A stretch of 64,000 bases of DNA. It comes from Paratissierella segnis. Lineage in GTDB: Bacteria > Bacillota > Clostridia > Tissierellales > Tissierellaceae. A program made the position numbers and the translations under genes. Below the pieces are notes generated by a model, which saw only the letters and a list, made by a program, of their open reading frames with translations, did no database searches and was not told the origin of the DNA. The stretch spans positions 1-64,000 of the forward strand of contig NZ_JACRTG010000011.1 in the NCBI RefSeq assembly GCF_014385195.1. Reading direction: 5' to 3'. This document shows, piece after piece, positions 54,001 to 63,675 of the stretch. The first letter of the stretch is position 1. Each line of letters starts with the position of its first letter.

Positions 54001-54522
54001 TCACCATCTATCGAAATGCACTTTTTCTTCATTGTATCTATCAATCGGTTCCTTTTCCTCATCTTTAACCCCAATTGCAATCATACCTACAGGTATAATG
54101 TAATCAGGCAAATTTAATGTTTCTTTCATAGCTTTTTTCATATAATCCACTAATTCTCCTCCGGAATATAGTCCGCACCATACTGCTCCCAAATCCAATC
54201 CATGTACTGCTAGTAACATATTTTGAATTGATGCAGAGCAATCTTCAACTAGGAACCCTATTTCCTTTTGTTTTCTTGTGTCACCGCATACCACTATACA
54301 ACAACTGGCACTGGGAAGCATCTTAGCATACCTATGGAAGTTTGAAATCTTATCTAACGTCTCCTTATCTTTTACCACCACAAAATCTCTAGGTTCGAAG
54401 TTGTGTGCAGATGGTGCCTGAAATCCGGCCTTAAGAATAAGCTTTAAATCCCCTTCACTTATAGGTTCCCCTGTATATTTTCTTATGCTTCTTCTAGTAA
54501 ATATTGCATCTAATACATCCAT
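54001..54522 (-). CDS. Nitroreductase-family flavoprotein
   Basis: A 173-residue FMN enzyme. RRSIRKYTGEPISEGDL holds the flavin-binding Arg residues, FQAPSAHNFEPRDFVVV the Ser/Asn contacts, and VEDCSASIQNMLLAVHGLDLGAVWCGLY the dimer core. Such compact members reduce nitro compounds or quinones with NAD(P)H, but the physiological substrate is open. It is a single-gene unit. Confidence 0.93.
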   Translation of the reverse strand: MDVLDAIFTRRSIRKYTGEPISEGDLKLILKAGFQAPSAHNFEPRDFVVVKDKETLDKISNFHRYAKMLPSASCCIVVCGDTRKQKEIGFLVEDCSASIQNMLLAVHGLDLGAVWCGLYSGGELVDYMKKAMKETLNLPDYIIPVGMIAIGVKDEEKEPIDRYNEEKVHFDRW

Positions 54523-54610
54523 GTAATCACTCCTTAAAATAATAATATCCGTTCCCTCTATAAGTATTATACTATTTTCTTAAAACATATCAAATAGGTT
54601 TACTTAAAAC

Positions 54611-54634
54611 AAAAAAGTCCCTAGGGACTTTTTT
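54611..54634. terminator. Perfect 24-base palindrome, outer terminator
   Basis: AAAAAAGTCCCT and its exact complement form a 12-base-arm hairpin with A-tract and T-tract sides, active in both directions. It lies downstream of the peptidase operon and upstream of the nitroreductase gene. Confidence 0.9.
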
Positions 54635-54656
54635 CAACATTATAAAGGCTTTAATG

Positions 54657-54697
54657 ATATAAATTAGCCTCCTTATTAGGAAAGAGCTAATTTATAT
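54657..54697 (-). terminator. Long hairpin directly after the M20 peptidase gene
   Basis: Perfect 12-base arms (ATATAAATTAGC / GCTAATTTATAT) with an inner TTTCCT / AGGA pairing. Twenty bases past the stop and followed by the palindrome at 54611, so two hairpins in series close the operon. No long T-run follows, so it may be a 3'-end stabiliser. Confidence 0.6.
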
Positions 54698-54716
54698 ATG
54701 AATATATTAAGATATT

Positions 54717-56159
54717 CTACTTATTTTTGGATTCATTATGAATCTTTTCTAAATAATAGATATATGCAGAACAAGATTTTTCATTATCTATCATTCCTTC
54801 AATAGTAAACCATTCATCTGGTGCATGAATCCTTCCAGATTTACCTAGACCATATGATACAAATGGAATCCCGATAGGCTCGCTTGTAAATAAATATGCT
54901 GGCCCATGTCCTGGAAAAATCGGCCATGGTGAGCCTCCTTCCAATCCTGAATTATCCATAGCCATTATAGCTGCTTGAGCTGCCTGAGTTGATGAGTCAG
55001 TTTTTGCATATTTACCGCCTTGTCGTTGTATAAGCTTAACATCCTCAAACCCATGTTTATCTAAATGAGCCCTTATTTTGTCATAGATATCATCTGCATC
55101 TTGATTTGGTAATAAACGAATATCAAGTTTGGCATTTGCCTTATACGGAAGTACAGTTTTGGTAGCCGGTCCTTGATAACCTGCCCATATGCCAGCTATG
55201 TTAAATGTTGGGTGCCATAATAATTCTCTCAAAGCATCTCCGCCTGATAAGTCTTTCATAAATTTCTTTGCATGCAGACGTTTATTTAAATACATATTTT
55301 CATCAAAAACATCTATCATCCTTTGGGTCAAATGTTCATCTTCTTCTGTTAGCGGAACCATATCATCAAAGAATCCATCCACTAAAATATTATCTTCCGC
55401 ATCCCTTAAACAAGCCAATGCATGAACTAAACGCCAGGTAGGACTACCTACCCATGCTGCATTTGAACTGTGAAGATCTACTTCGGTTGGTCCTCCCCAA
55501 TCTCCACCTGTTACCTCAACATCTAGGAAAAGCATCCCCTTATTACCCAGAATAATAAATGGCTTACCGTTTTCATCTTGTCTTGTTCCATTTAAAAATA
55601 CAGCATCAAATTTGGATAATTTATCAGAATACTTTTTAGTGTATTCAATCAAACTTTCACTGCCCATCTCTTCTTCACCTTCAACTATGAAGAAAATATT
55701 TATTGGCATATATCCTGCTACTTTTTTAATAGATTCGACAGCATTTATAAAACATACAAGAGGTCCTTTGGAGTTTGCTACTCCTCTTGCTACCATAGAT
55801 TCTCCATATGGAGGAAAATCTTTAATAACACCCTCAAAGGGTTCTACCGTCCACTCATCATATGGATCGGCTGGCTGTACATCATACATCCCGTACATGA
55901 TAATACTTGGAGCATCTTCCACATCTGCTTCTAACATCCCTGTCACAACCGGACTATGGACGAAGTATTCTCTGTCAATATCTTTACAACCTAATTCTTT
56001 TAGAATGTCCATTACCATTTGTGAACATTCTTCTATTCCTTCTCCCGTGCCAGCTATACTCGGTTGTTGTACCAATTTTTTTACACGAGGAAGGTGTGTA
56101 TCATAAAAATTTTCTTCAATATGATTATATACATCTTGCAGCCAATCTTTTTGTTTCAT
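54717..56159 (-). CDS. M20-family peptidase-like protein with altered metal ligands
   Basis: A 480-residue protein of the M20 (CNDP/DapE-like) fold: catalytic domain with dimerisation insert (about 195-385). It has EGEEEMGS (160-167), GNKGMLFLDVEV and, near the end, SGRIHAPDEW with the late His. But the usual G-H-x-D-x-Q metal motif reads YGMYDVQP, with Met91 for the ligand His, and the DDKG bridge-Asp motif reads ANSKG with Asn129 for Asp. The third ligand region reads FLNGTRQDE in place of the usual acidic pair. It is the last gene of the peptide operon, 35 bases after the S9 peptidase. It may act on dipeptides or have lost catalysis. Confidence 0.85.
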   Translation of the reverse strand: MKQKDWLQDVYNHIEENFYDTHLPRVKKLVQQPSIAGTGEGIEECSQMVMDILKELGCKDIDREYFVHSPVVTGMLEADVEDAPSIIMYGMYDVQPADPYDEWTVEPFEGVIKDFPPYGESMVARGVANSKGPLVCFINAVESIKKVAGYMPINIFFIVEGEEEMGSESLIEYTKKYSDKLSKFDAVFLNGTRQDENGKPFIILGNKGMLFLDVEVTGGDWGGPTEVDLHSSNAAWVGSPTWRLVHALACLRDAEDNILVDGFFDDMVPLTEEDEHLTQRMIDVFDENMYLNKRLHAKKFMKDLSGGDALRELLWHPTFNIAGIWAGYQGPATKTVLPYKANAKLDIRLLPNQDADDIYDKIRAHLDKHGFEDVKLIQRQGGKYAKTDSSTQAAQAAIMAMDNSGLEGGSPWPIFPGHGPAYLFTSEPIGIPFVSYGLGKSGRIHAPDEWFTIEGMIDNEKSCSAYIYYLEKIHNESKNK

Positions 56160-56194
56160 ATACTTATCCTCCTTATCCTTTTATACTACATATA

Positions 56195-58198
56195 CTATAT
56201 TTGTAGATATTGATTAAACCATCCTAAAATCTCATTTAATCTATTAAGCCTATTAAAAGGTTTACCGCTTCTACTAAGTTCATGACCCTCTCTTTTAAAG
56301 ATACAAAGCTTACTTTCAATTCCATTATATTTTAATGCCAAAAACATCTGCATACCTTCAGAAATCGGACAACGATAATCTTCTTCAGCATGAATAAATA
56401 AGGTAGGTGTTTTTACATTTTTAGCATATCTTAATGGGGAATGTTGCCAATATCTATCTATGTCCATCCAAATATCCGTTTCAAACTGCCACATAGGAAA
56501 ATTATAGCTTGTATCTGATGTACCAAACATAGAAATAAAGTTAGATATACCCCTTTGTGATACAGCACATTTAAATCTATCAGTATGACCTATAACCCAA
56601 TTTGTCATAAACCCTCCATAACTTCCTCCTCCAACACCTAGGAGGTTTTCATCTATTTCCGGATAGTTTTTAAGGCAGAAATCTGTAAATTCCATAATAT
56701 CATCATAATCTGCATATCCATACCTACCTATTATATCAGCAAATTCATTTCCAAAGCCATCAGAGCCCCGTGGGTTACAATACATAACATAATAGCCTTC
56801 GTTGGCAAAGAGTTGTAATTCATGATAATAAACAGGGCTAAAGTTCATTTTATGCCCACCGTGAATATAAACAATTCCAGGGTATTTTTTACCTTGTTGA
56901 TAGTTCGTTGGTCTTAATACATACCCTTCTATAACAGTACCATCCTTATTTACAAAAGAGATTTTTTCTATTTTGCTTAATGTTCTTTCCTTTACAACCC
57001 AATCATTAAATGAGGAAAGTTGTATTTCATTTCCATCTTTTAGTGAATATATCTCTTGAAGCTTATTATCCCTTAGTCCTATAAACATTATTTCTTTATC
57101 TAGAACCACAAAAGAATCCACTGACCCAATTTTAGAGCTTATCTTTTTATGAGCACCATCTAGATCCACTTGGTAAATCTGGGCATTTCCTCCATCCATA
57201 CCAACATAATATATAGAATTGTTATCTGTTTCCATTTGATAAAACTTACCAGTTCGTATATCCGTACATACAGCATTGCTAGCACTGTCGTCGTTATAAT
57301 AAAATATTTTCTTTTTACCTTCCTTATCGATAAAGAAAAAATCCGGATTTTGTTGATAACCATATTTAATGCCATCGGATCCCATAAAAATAGGTACTTC
57401 ACCTATAAAGTCACAGTATCGCATCCTATATGTAATATCATCAATATAGGTTCTGTTTTCCTTATCCTCTACATCATAGATTGAAATTCCACTTAAGAAT
57501 TTTTTAGGTTTATTCTTTATAATTTTCTTTGGACTATAAATAATTTTGTTTCTCTCTTTATTCACTTTGATAAATTCAATTGTGTCCTCTTTATCTGATA
57601 TAAGAATATATTTATCATCTTGTGGATTATAAATGTATAACCCCCAGCGTTTATTGTTGATAATACCTTGTCCTTCAAATCTATAGGGTATTTCATCAGC
57701 TATAGCATAGCTTTCTTCTCTTTTTTTCTTTTCTGCAAAATATTTACTACGTTCTTCTTCTCTCATTTTGCTAAAATCAGGTTCAGCTATGGAATGTTCA
57801 GCTACTAAGGCAAAAGTACCATCATAAAGGGGAAATAATTGTTGTACTTTTCTAGAAATTTGTAAAAATGGTTCTGCTTCTCCTCCTAGCAATGAGAGTT
57901 TATAAAAACAGGTCCAATCTTCTCCTGCTTTAATTCTTTCATTTATATGAGCATCTCGATTAGAAACAAACAAGATATTTTCATCATCCAGCCAGACAAT
58001 ATTTTTTCCCTCTCCCAAAAAAGTAATTTGATTAATTACTTTTGTTTTAACATCTATAGTATGAATATAAGATTTATAATTGTTTTCATCCATATTACAA
58101 TGTGTTGTAACAAAAGCACATTTATCTTTTTTTGGATTTGACACTAAATCTGAAATATAGGTATATCTTAAAAAGTCATCTGCTTGAAGCCTTTCCAT
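56195..58198 (-). CDS. S9-family prolyl oligopeptidase/acylaminoacyl peptidase
   Basis: A 667-residue cytosolic serine peptidase. A beta-propeller-like N-terminal part (to about 420) precedes an alpha/beta hydrolase domain. The nucleophile is in GVGGGSYGGFM (Ser about 525), the Asp in LFIHAEEDYRCP and the His in REGHELSRSGK. YCNPRGSDGFGNEFADIIGRYG is typical of acylaminoacyl peptidases. It lacks a signal, so it works on peptides imported by the Opp system encoded upstream (13 bases away). Confidence 0.95.
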   Translation of the reverse strand: MERLQADDFLRYTYISDLVSNPKKDKCAFVTTHCNMDENNYKSYIHTIDVKTKVINQITFLGEGKNIVWLDDENILFVSNRDAHINERIKAGEDWTCFYKLSLLGGEAEPFLQISRKVQQLFPLYDGTFALVAEHSIAEPDFSKMREEERSKYFAEKKKREESYAIADEIPYRFEGQGIINNKRWGLYIYNPQDDKYILISDKEDTIEFIKVNKERNKIIYSPKKIIKNKPKKFLSGISIYDVEDKENRTYIDDITYRMRYCDFIGEVPIFMGSDGIKYGYQQNPDFFFIDKEGKKKIFYYNDDSASNAVCTDIRTGKFYQMETDNNSIYYVGMDGGNAQIYQVDLDGAHKKISSKIGSVDSFVVLDKEIMFIGLRDNKLQEIYSLKDGNEIQLSSFNDWVVKERTLSKIEKISFVNKDGTVIEGYVLRPTNYQQGKKYPGIVYIHGGHKMNFSPVYYHELQLFANEGYYVMYCNPRGSDGFGNEFADIIGRYGYADYDDIMEFTDFCLKNYPEIDENLLGVGGGSYGGFMTNWVIGHTDRFKCAVSQRGISNFISMFGTSDTSYNFPMWQFETDIWMDIDRYWQHSPLRYAKNVKTPTLFIHAEEDYRCPISEGMQMFLALKYNGIESKLCIFKREGHELSRSGKPFNRLNRLNEILGWFNQYLQI

Positions 58199-58211
58199 GG
58201 ATTACTCCTTT

Positions 58212-59201
58212 CTAAAGTATTTCATCACTAAAATGACATGCTACAATATGCGAGGATGATTTTTCCTCTAATACAGGCTCTTCATTTATACATTTGTCCT
58301 TAACATAGGGACACCTTGTATGGAATCGACAACCACTTGGTGGGTTTGAAGGACTTGGTAACTCCCCTTTTATACTCGCATGAACTCTATTGACTGTTGG
58401 ATCTGGAATTGGAATAGAGGATAATAAAGCTGCTGTATATGGATGCTTCGGTCGTTCAAATAACTCTTCAACATCCGCAGTCTCTAGAACTTTCCCAAGA
58501 TACATAACACATACTCTATCAGATACGTGCCGTATAACATTTAATGCATGAGACACAAAAATATATGTTAAATCTAATTGTTTTTGTAAATCATTTAATA
58601 AATTTAAGATTTGTGATTGTATTGACACATCAAGAGCTGATACTGGCTCATCGCATAAAATGAGTTTTGGCTTTAACACTAAAGATCTTGCTATGCTCAC
58701 TCTTTGACGTTGCCCTCCCGAAAACTCATGCGGATATCTATAATAAAAATCCTCCAACAATTCAACATATTCAAATGTTTCTAAAACTCGCCTTCTCCTC
58801 TCAGCTACATCTGTTACACCATGAACAATTAGGGGTTCTTCGATTATTTCACCAATTGTCATACGTGGATCTAAAGAAGAAAATGGATCTTGAAAGATTA
58901 TCTGTTTATCCTTTCTAACCTGTCTTAGTTCTTTTTTATTTAGAGAAAGCACATCTTTACCATCAAACTCTATTCTTCCTGATGTAACAGGTACAGTTCT
59001 CATAATGGAATGTAATAATGTACTTTTCCCGCAACCTGATTCTCCCACAATCCCTAAAGTTTCTCCTTCTTTCACATCCAAAGAAACATCATCCACAGCA
59101 TAAACATACTTTTTTTGCCTTGAAATAAATCTTTTGTCAATTTCAAAATAAGTTTTAAGGTTTTCTACTTTTAATATCGTCCTTTGATTCAAATTAGTCA
59201 T
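58212..59201 (-). CDS. oppF: Oligopeptide ABC transporter ATPase OppF
   Basis: About 329 residues. Walker A is GESGCGKST, signature FSGGQRQRVSIARSL and Walker B LILCDEPVSALD; the C-terminal oligopeptide extension has PSGCRFHTRCPY with its Cys cluster, which binds an Fe-S centre in some homologues. ATG 59201 behind AAAGGAGTG is chosen; a frame from 59240 overlaps oppD. The start codon overlaps the oppD stop (ATGA). Confidence 0.96.
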   Translation of the reverse strand: MTNLNQRTILKVENLKTYFEIDKRFISRQKKYVYAVDDVSLDVKEGETLGIVGESGCGKSTLLHSIMRTVPVTSGRIEFDGKDVLSLNKKELRQVRKDKQIIFQDPFSSLDPRMTIGEIIEEPLIVHGVTDVAERRRRVLETFEYVELLEDFYYRYPHEFSGGQRQRVSIARSLVLKPKLILCDEPVSALDVSIQSQILNLLNDLQKQLDLTYIFVSHALNVIRHVSDRVCVMYLGKVLETADVEELFERPKHPYTAALLSSIPIPDPTVNRVHASIKGELPSPSNPPSGCRFHTRCPYVKDKCINEEPVLEEKSSSHIVACHFSDEIL

Positions 59202-60181
59202 AAGCGACACTCCTTTGCTTTCTGAGTCACTAAATGACAAGACACTCTTCTATCACCCAATGTAACTTCCTCAGGTACTATTGTTTTGCATATCTTAATT
59301 GCCTCTTCACATCTAGGATGAAATCTACATCCCGAAGGAAAACTTGCTGGATTGGGAACAATTCCTTTGATATCATCAAGTTTATCCCTTTTTTCATCAA
59401 CCCTTGGAATACACTTTAATAATGCTCTAGTATAAGGATGCAGAGGATTAGCAAATAAATCCTTTACACATGCCTCTTCTACAACCTTGCCAGCATACAT
59501 AACAACTACTCTATCAGCTATTTCTGCCACCACACCCAGATCATGGGTTATGAACATTACTGTCATACCTGTTTTTGTTTTCAAGTTCTTGATAACATCT
59601 AATATTTGCTGTTGTATAGTGACATCCAAAGCTGTTGTTGGTTCATCAGCAATAAGCATATTAGGATTGCAGGAAATAGCCATAGCTATCATTACTCTTT
59701 GACGCATGCCGCCTGATAACTGATATGGAAAAGAATTTGCACATCTTACAGGATCGGGTACTCCGACTATTTTAAGCATTTCAATAGATTCCTTAAATGC
59801 TTCTTTTTTATCGTATCCTTCATGAATTCTCAATGCTTCTCCAATTTGTTTGCCAACCCTATGAACAGGATTCAATGCTGTCATTGGTTCTTGGAATATC
59901 ATGGAAATCTCTTTCCCTCTAATTTTTGTCATTTCATCAGTGGAATAACCCAATAAATTTTTTCCACGATATAGAATTTCTCCATTCAGATATCTACCAG
60001 GGGGGGTTGCAACAAGTTGCATGATTGAAAGTGATGTCACGCTTTTCCCACATCCTGATTCACCTACAACGCACAGTGTTTCTCCTTCATAAACATCAAA
60101 AGACACACCATCCACTGCCGGAATTGCAGAATCTAAGTAGAAACATACTTCTAAGTTTTTAATCTCTAACAATTTTTTCAC
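59198..60181 (-). CDS. oppD: Oligopeptide ABC transporter ATPase OppD
   Basis: A 327-residue ATPase with GESGCGKSVTSLSIMQL, LSGGMRQRVMIAMAI and MLIADEPTTALDVTIQQQILD, plus the C-terminal PSGCRFHPRCEEAIKIC cluster of Opp-type ATPases. It starts at GTG behind GGAGGG. It forms the ATPase pair with OppF. Confidence 0.96.
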   Translation of the reverse strand: MKKLLEIKNLEVCFYLDSAIPAVDGVSFDVYEGETLCVVGESGCGKSVTSLSIMQLVATPPGRYLNGEILYRGKNLLGYSTDEMTKIRGKEISMIFQEPMTALNPVHRVGKQIGEALRIHEGYDKKEAFKESIEMLKIVGVPDPVRCANSFPYQLSGGMRQRVMIAMAISCNPNMLIADEPTTALDVTIQQQILDVIKNLKTKTGMTVMFITHDLGVVAEIADRVVVMYAGKVVEEACVKDLFANPLHPYTRALLKCIPRVDEKRDKLDDIKGIVPNPASFPSGCRFHPRCEEAIKICKTIVPEEVTLGDRRVSCHLVTQKAKECRL

Positions 60182-60208
60182 TTTCCACCCTCCTTTTTCC
60201 TATTTAAT

Positions 60209-60238
60209 CTCTATACAGCGACTATTCGCTGTATAGAG
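60209..60238 (-). promoter_or_regulatory. Perfect hairpin between oppA and oppD
   Basis: CTCTATACAGCG and its exact complement form a 12-base stem with a 6-base loop, just after the oppA stop. There is no T-run, so it more likely protects or processes the oppA end of the message and raises the binding protein above the ATPases than ends transcription. Confidence 0.65.
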
Positions 60239-60248
60239 AGAGTAATTA

Positions 60249-61802
60249 TTATTTTTCTATAACATCCATATGAACTGCTTCAATATAATAATGCTCATTT
60301 GGTGACCAATCTAGTCTTTCACTAATAGCAAAGATTTTTTGTAATTGTGGAAGGTATAAGAAAGGTGGATCATCTACCAGCATTTGTTGGAATACCTTTA
60401 AATGCCCTTCATATTCTTCAACTGTTTCCGAATTAAAAATTGCATCAGCTATTTCTTCATAGCCTTCAATAGCGTTGTATGAAGTAATACCAGTACGCTG
60501 TATTAAACCTGTAATCCAGTTGCCTACCATACCTGGCTTAGAAGCCCAACTCCAGCTATAAAGGCCTTCAGCTTTTTTTGCGTCTTGTCCATTGATAAGA
60601 ATATTTCTCATAGCGCTAAACTCTTCAGTTAAAACTTCACATTTTACTCCAACAGCAGCTAAGTCTGCTGCAACAGCTTGACTTATTTCATGACCTTTTG
60701 CAGTGGATCCTGTATTTGATTGTAATTTTATACTAAATCCATTTGGATATCCCGCATCTGCTAATAACTGTTTAGCTTTTTCAGGATTATATTCAAATCC
60801 TTTTATATTAGGATCATAAGCTGGAAAATCTTCTCGATACCATGTTGCTAATTGCCTACCATAACCACCTAAGATATCATTAACAATAGCCTCTTTATTA
60901 ACAGCATAATTAAGAGCTTGTCTTACTCTAGAATCTTGTAATTCCTGATTTGGCGACCAATCTAAAGTATTAAATCCAAGCCAAATAACCCTAGTTTCAT
61001 AGCGGCTATCAATTTTAACCCCTTCTTCTTTTTTGATCATTTCAAGAGATTCAAAATTTAATCCTTCTATTATATCCAATTCACCACTTAAAAATTCAGC
61101 TATTTGAGTTGATTGCTCAGGAATGGTTTTTATAATATACTTGTCCACATTGGGCTTACCACCCCAATAGTTTTCATTAGCTACTAAAACAATTTGCTGA
61201 TCTTTTTCCCAAGATTCCAATATATAAGGACCTGTACCTACAATATCCGTACCAATTGCTTCTTCACCTATCTCTTCTGAATGCTTTGGCTCTAACATGG
61301 GAATATCTGATATTTGTAATGGAAAATTAAATGCCTTTATTTTTGTATAGATTTTTAATGTATGCTCATCTATAGCTTCCCATTTATCATAATAAGGAGC
61401 ATAATCCCAAGCCTGTCTTGGATATTCTGTGTCAACACCTCTATCAAGATTCCAACCAACTACTTCTGAAGTAAATGGTTCTCCATTTGAGAATTTTACA
61501 CCTTCTTTTAGGTAAAATACCCACTCGAGATCACTTACTTGCTCATATCTCTCTATTAGCTTTGGTTCCAAATTCCAATCAGAATCATAAGTAAATAATG
61601 TCTCACAAATATTAATATATACATTTCTTCCTTGATCACCTGTTGCTCTGTGTACATCTAAGGTTGTTGGATCCATTATTTGAGCATAAGTAACAACTTT
61701 TTCATTTACTGAATCTGTGTTTTTACCACAAGCAGTAGTAACTACCAATAAAACTACAATCATTAATAATAGAATACTTTTAGTTGTTTTTTGAGAAAAC
61801 AC
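60249..61802 (-). CDS. oppA: Peptide ABC transporter substrate-binding lipoprotein
   Basis: A 517-residue SBP_bac_5 protein. The signal ends VTTAC with the lipid Cys at residue 25. The body has GTDIVGTGPYILESWEKDQQIVLVANENYWGG and VRQALNYAVNKEAIVNDIL, which are family marks. It begins at GTG behind AAGGAGG. It binds peptides or a related ligand for the OppBC channel. A small gap (41 bases) separates it from oppC. Confidence 0.93.
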   Translation of the reverse strand: MFSQKTTKSILLLMIVVLLVVTTACGKNTDSVNEKVVTYAQIMDPTTLDVHRATGDQGRNVYINICETLFTYDSDWNLEPKLIERYEQVSDLEWVFYLKEGVKFSNGEPFTSEVVGWNLDRGVDTEYPRQAWDYAPYYDKWEAIDEHTLKIYTKIKAFNFPLQISDIPMLEPKHSEEIGEEAIGTDIVGTGPYILESWEKDQQIVLVANENYWGGKPNVDKYIIKTIPEQSTQIAEFLSGELDIIEGLNFESLEMIKKEEGVKIDSRYETRVIWLGFNTLDWSPNQELQDSRVRQALNYAVNKEAIVNDILGGYGRQLATWYREDFPAYDPNIKGFEYNPEKAKQLLADAGYPNGFSIKLQSNTGSTAKGHEISQAVAADLAAVGVKCEVLTEEFSAMRNILINGQDAKKAEGLYSWSWASKPGMVGNWITGLIQRTGITSYNAIEGYEEIADAIFNSETVEEYEGHLKVFQQMLVDDPPFLYLPQLQKIFAISERLDWSPNEHYYIEAVHMDVIEK

Positions 61803-61843
61803 CCTTATTCCTCCTTAATTTGTGATTTTTTATTACATACTTT

Positions 61844-62698
61844 TTATGTGCTTCTTAACCTCGGATCTCTTACATCGCGAACCCAATCTCCCACAAAATT
61901 TATTGCTAAGCAAACTAAAAAGATGGCTAAACCCGGTAGTGCTGTAATCCACCAAGCAGTATAAATATACTCTCTTCCAGATGCTACCATACTCCCCCAT
62001 GTCGCCATAGATGGCGGAATACCCATACCCAAGAATGTCAATGATGCCTCTGACAAAATAGCCGAACTCATTTCCAGCGTTCCTAAGATGATAGCGGAAT
62101 CTATAATATTGGGTAAAATATGTTTCAATATGATTCTCATATCATTGCAACCTATAGTATCTGAAGCTGTTATAAATTCTCTTTCCTTCAAAGATAAGGT
62201 CTGAGCTCTTACCGTACGAGCATATGGAACCCATCCAGTAATTCCAATAACAACAATAACATTTGTTAGACCTGAACCTAAAACAGCCATCAATACTAAA
62301 GCCATAAAAATAAAAGGAAATGATAACATAACATCAACTATTCTCATAATAATTGAATCAACCCAACCTCCATAATATCCTGCCAATAAACCGAGCGTAG
62401 TTCCTAATATTAGTGAAACTACAACCGCCATAATACCTACTATTAAAGAAATCCGTGATCCATAAATAATTCTAGTTAGTACATCTCTTCCCATTTCGTC
62501 TGTTCCAAGAATGTGCTCATTTGTTCCTTTCTCAGCAAATATCGGTGGGATAAAACGCTTAGATGTATTAACCTCGTTGGGACCATAAGGGGCTAATAAC
62601 GGAGCAAAAATAGCACAGAATATCCAAATAGCTGTTATTATTAAACCAAGTTTTGCCGTTGCAGTGCTTTTCTTTAAAGTCTTAATTAATTTTTTCAT
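61844..62698 (-). CDS. oppC: Peptide ABC transporter permease OppC
   Basis: A 284-residue membrane subunit of the binding-protein-dependent transport family. The first hydrophobic helix (about 15-40) is followed by the extracytoplasmic loop, then helices and the EAA-type loop REFITASDTIGCNDMRIILKHILPN that contacts the ATPases. The GTDEMGRDVLTRIIYGSRISL segment is typical of OppC/DppC. It lies 10 bases after oppB. Confidence 0.95.
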   Translation of the reverse strand: MKKLIKTLKKSTATAKLGLIITAIWIFCAIFAPLLAPYGPNEVNTSKRFIPPIFAEKGTNEHILGTDEMGRDVLTRIIYGSRISLIVGIMAVVVSLILGTTLGLLAGYYGGWVDSIIMRIVDVMLSFPFIFMALVLMAVLGSGLTNVIVVIGITGWVPYARTVRAQTLSLKEREFITASDTIGCNDMRIILKHILPNIIDSAIILGTLEMSSAILSEASLTFLGMGIPPSMATWGSMVASGREYIYTAWWITALPGLAIFLVCLAINFVGDWVRDVRDPRLRST

Positions 62699-62708
62699 CC
62701 CACCCCTC

Positions 62709-63629
62709 CTATGATTGTCTTATTCTTGGATCTATAAATGTATATAATATATCAACTATAAAATTTAAAAATGTAAATATTACTGCCATAACTAAAGCAC
62801 AAGCTTGTACTAACGGATAATCATAATTTGTTATCGCCGTTACCATCAGTCGACCTATACCCGGCCAAGCAAAAATGGATTCCACTACCACTGAGCCGCC
62901 TAATAGATTCCCTATTTGTAAAGCAACCATAGTTACAACGGTTAATAATGCATTCCTTAGACCGTGAAACACAATTACTCCTTTTTCTTTCACACCTTTA
63001 GCCCTTGCAGTTGTCATATAATCTTGCTGCAAAACATCTAGCATAGAAGATCTCGTCAATCTGGTTGTGCTTGCAAGCAAGCCCATACTTAATGTAATAG
63101 CAGGTAGAATTATTTGTTTAAATTTTCCATATCCGGATGCTGGAAGCATTTTAAGCCAAACTGAAAAAATAAGTATCAGTATTATACCCAGCCAAAAAGA
63201 TGGAACAGAACGACCAGCTATAGAAAGTGTTGTTACAATAGAGTCTATAGGTGTATTCCTTTTAACAGCCGAAATAATACCACTAAATATTCCAAATGGA
63301 ATTGCTATAACAATTGCAGCAAATGATAGCTGTAAAGTTGCAGGTATATGCTCTTTAATAAGGTCAAGCACAGGCCTATTATAAAAAAAAGAGTTCCCAA
63401 AATCTCCTTTAACAATACCAGATAAATAATCCATATATTGCCCTATTAAAGGTTTATCCAAGCCAAGCATTCTTTGCAAATTTTCGTAATCCTCAAAGGT
63501 CCCTTCGGGACTAACCAAAAGTTTAACTGGGTCGCCAATACCTCTTAAAAGTATAAATACCACAGTTGTGACAACGAATAGTACCAATAAGGCTTGGAGA
63601 ACTCTTTTTACTAAATAGTCAAACATCAT
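62709..63629 (-). CDS. oppB: Peptide ABC transporter permease OppB
   Basis: About 306 residues. The N-terminal YLVKRVLQALLVLFVVTTVVFI, the GLDKPLIGQYMDYLSGIVKGDFGNSFF loop and the EAA loop DYMTTARAKGVKEKGVIVFHGLRN are OppB/DppB marks. ATG 63629 (or the next ATG at 63626) after AAGGGGG is chosen over a frame start at 63668. It is the first transporter gene after the deacylase fragment, 46 bases away. Confidence 0.95.
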   Translation of the reverse strand: MMFDYLVKRVLQALLVLFVVTTVVFILLRGIGDPVKLLVSPEGTFEDYENLQRMLGLDKPLIGQYMDYLSGIVKGDFGNSFFYNRPVLDLIKEHIPATLQLSFAAIVIAIPFGIFSGIISAVKRNTPIDSIVTTLSIAGRSVPSFWLGIILILIFSVWLKMLPASGYGKFKQIILPAITLSMGLLASTTRLTRSSMLDVLQQDYMTTARAKGVKEKGVIVFHGLRNALLTVVTMVALQIGNLLGGSVVVESIFAWPGIGRLMVTAITNYDYPLVQACALVMAVIFTFLNFIVDILYTFIDPRIRQS

Positions 63630-63675
63630 CAAAACCCCCTTATTATTATAAACATAGGAGATTATCAAAATACTA

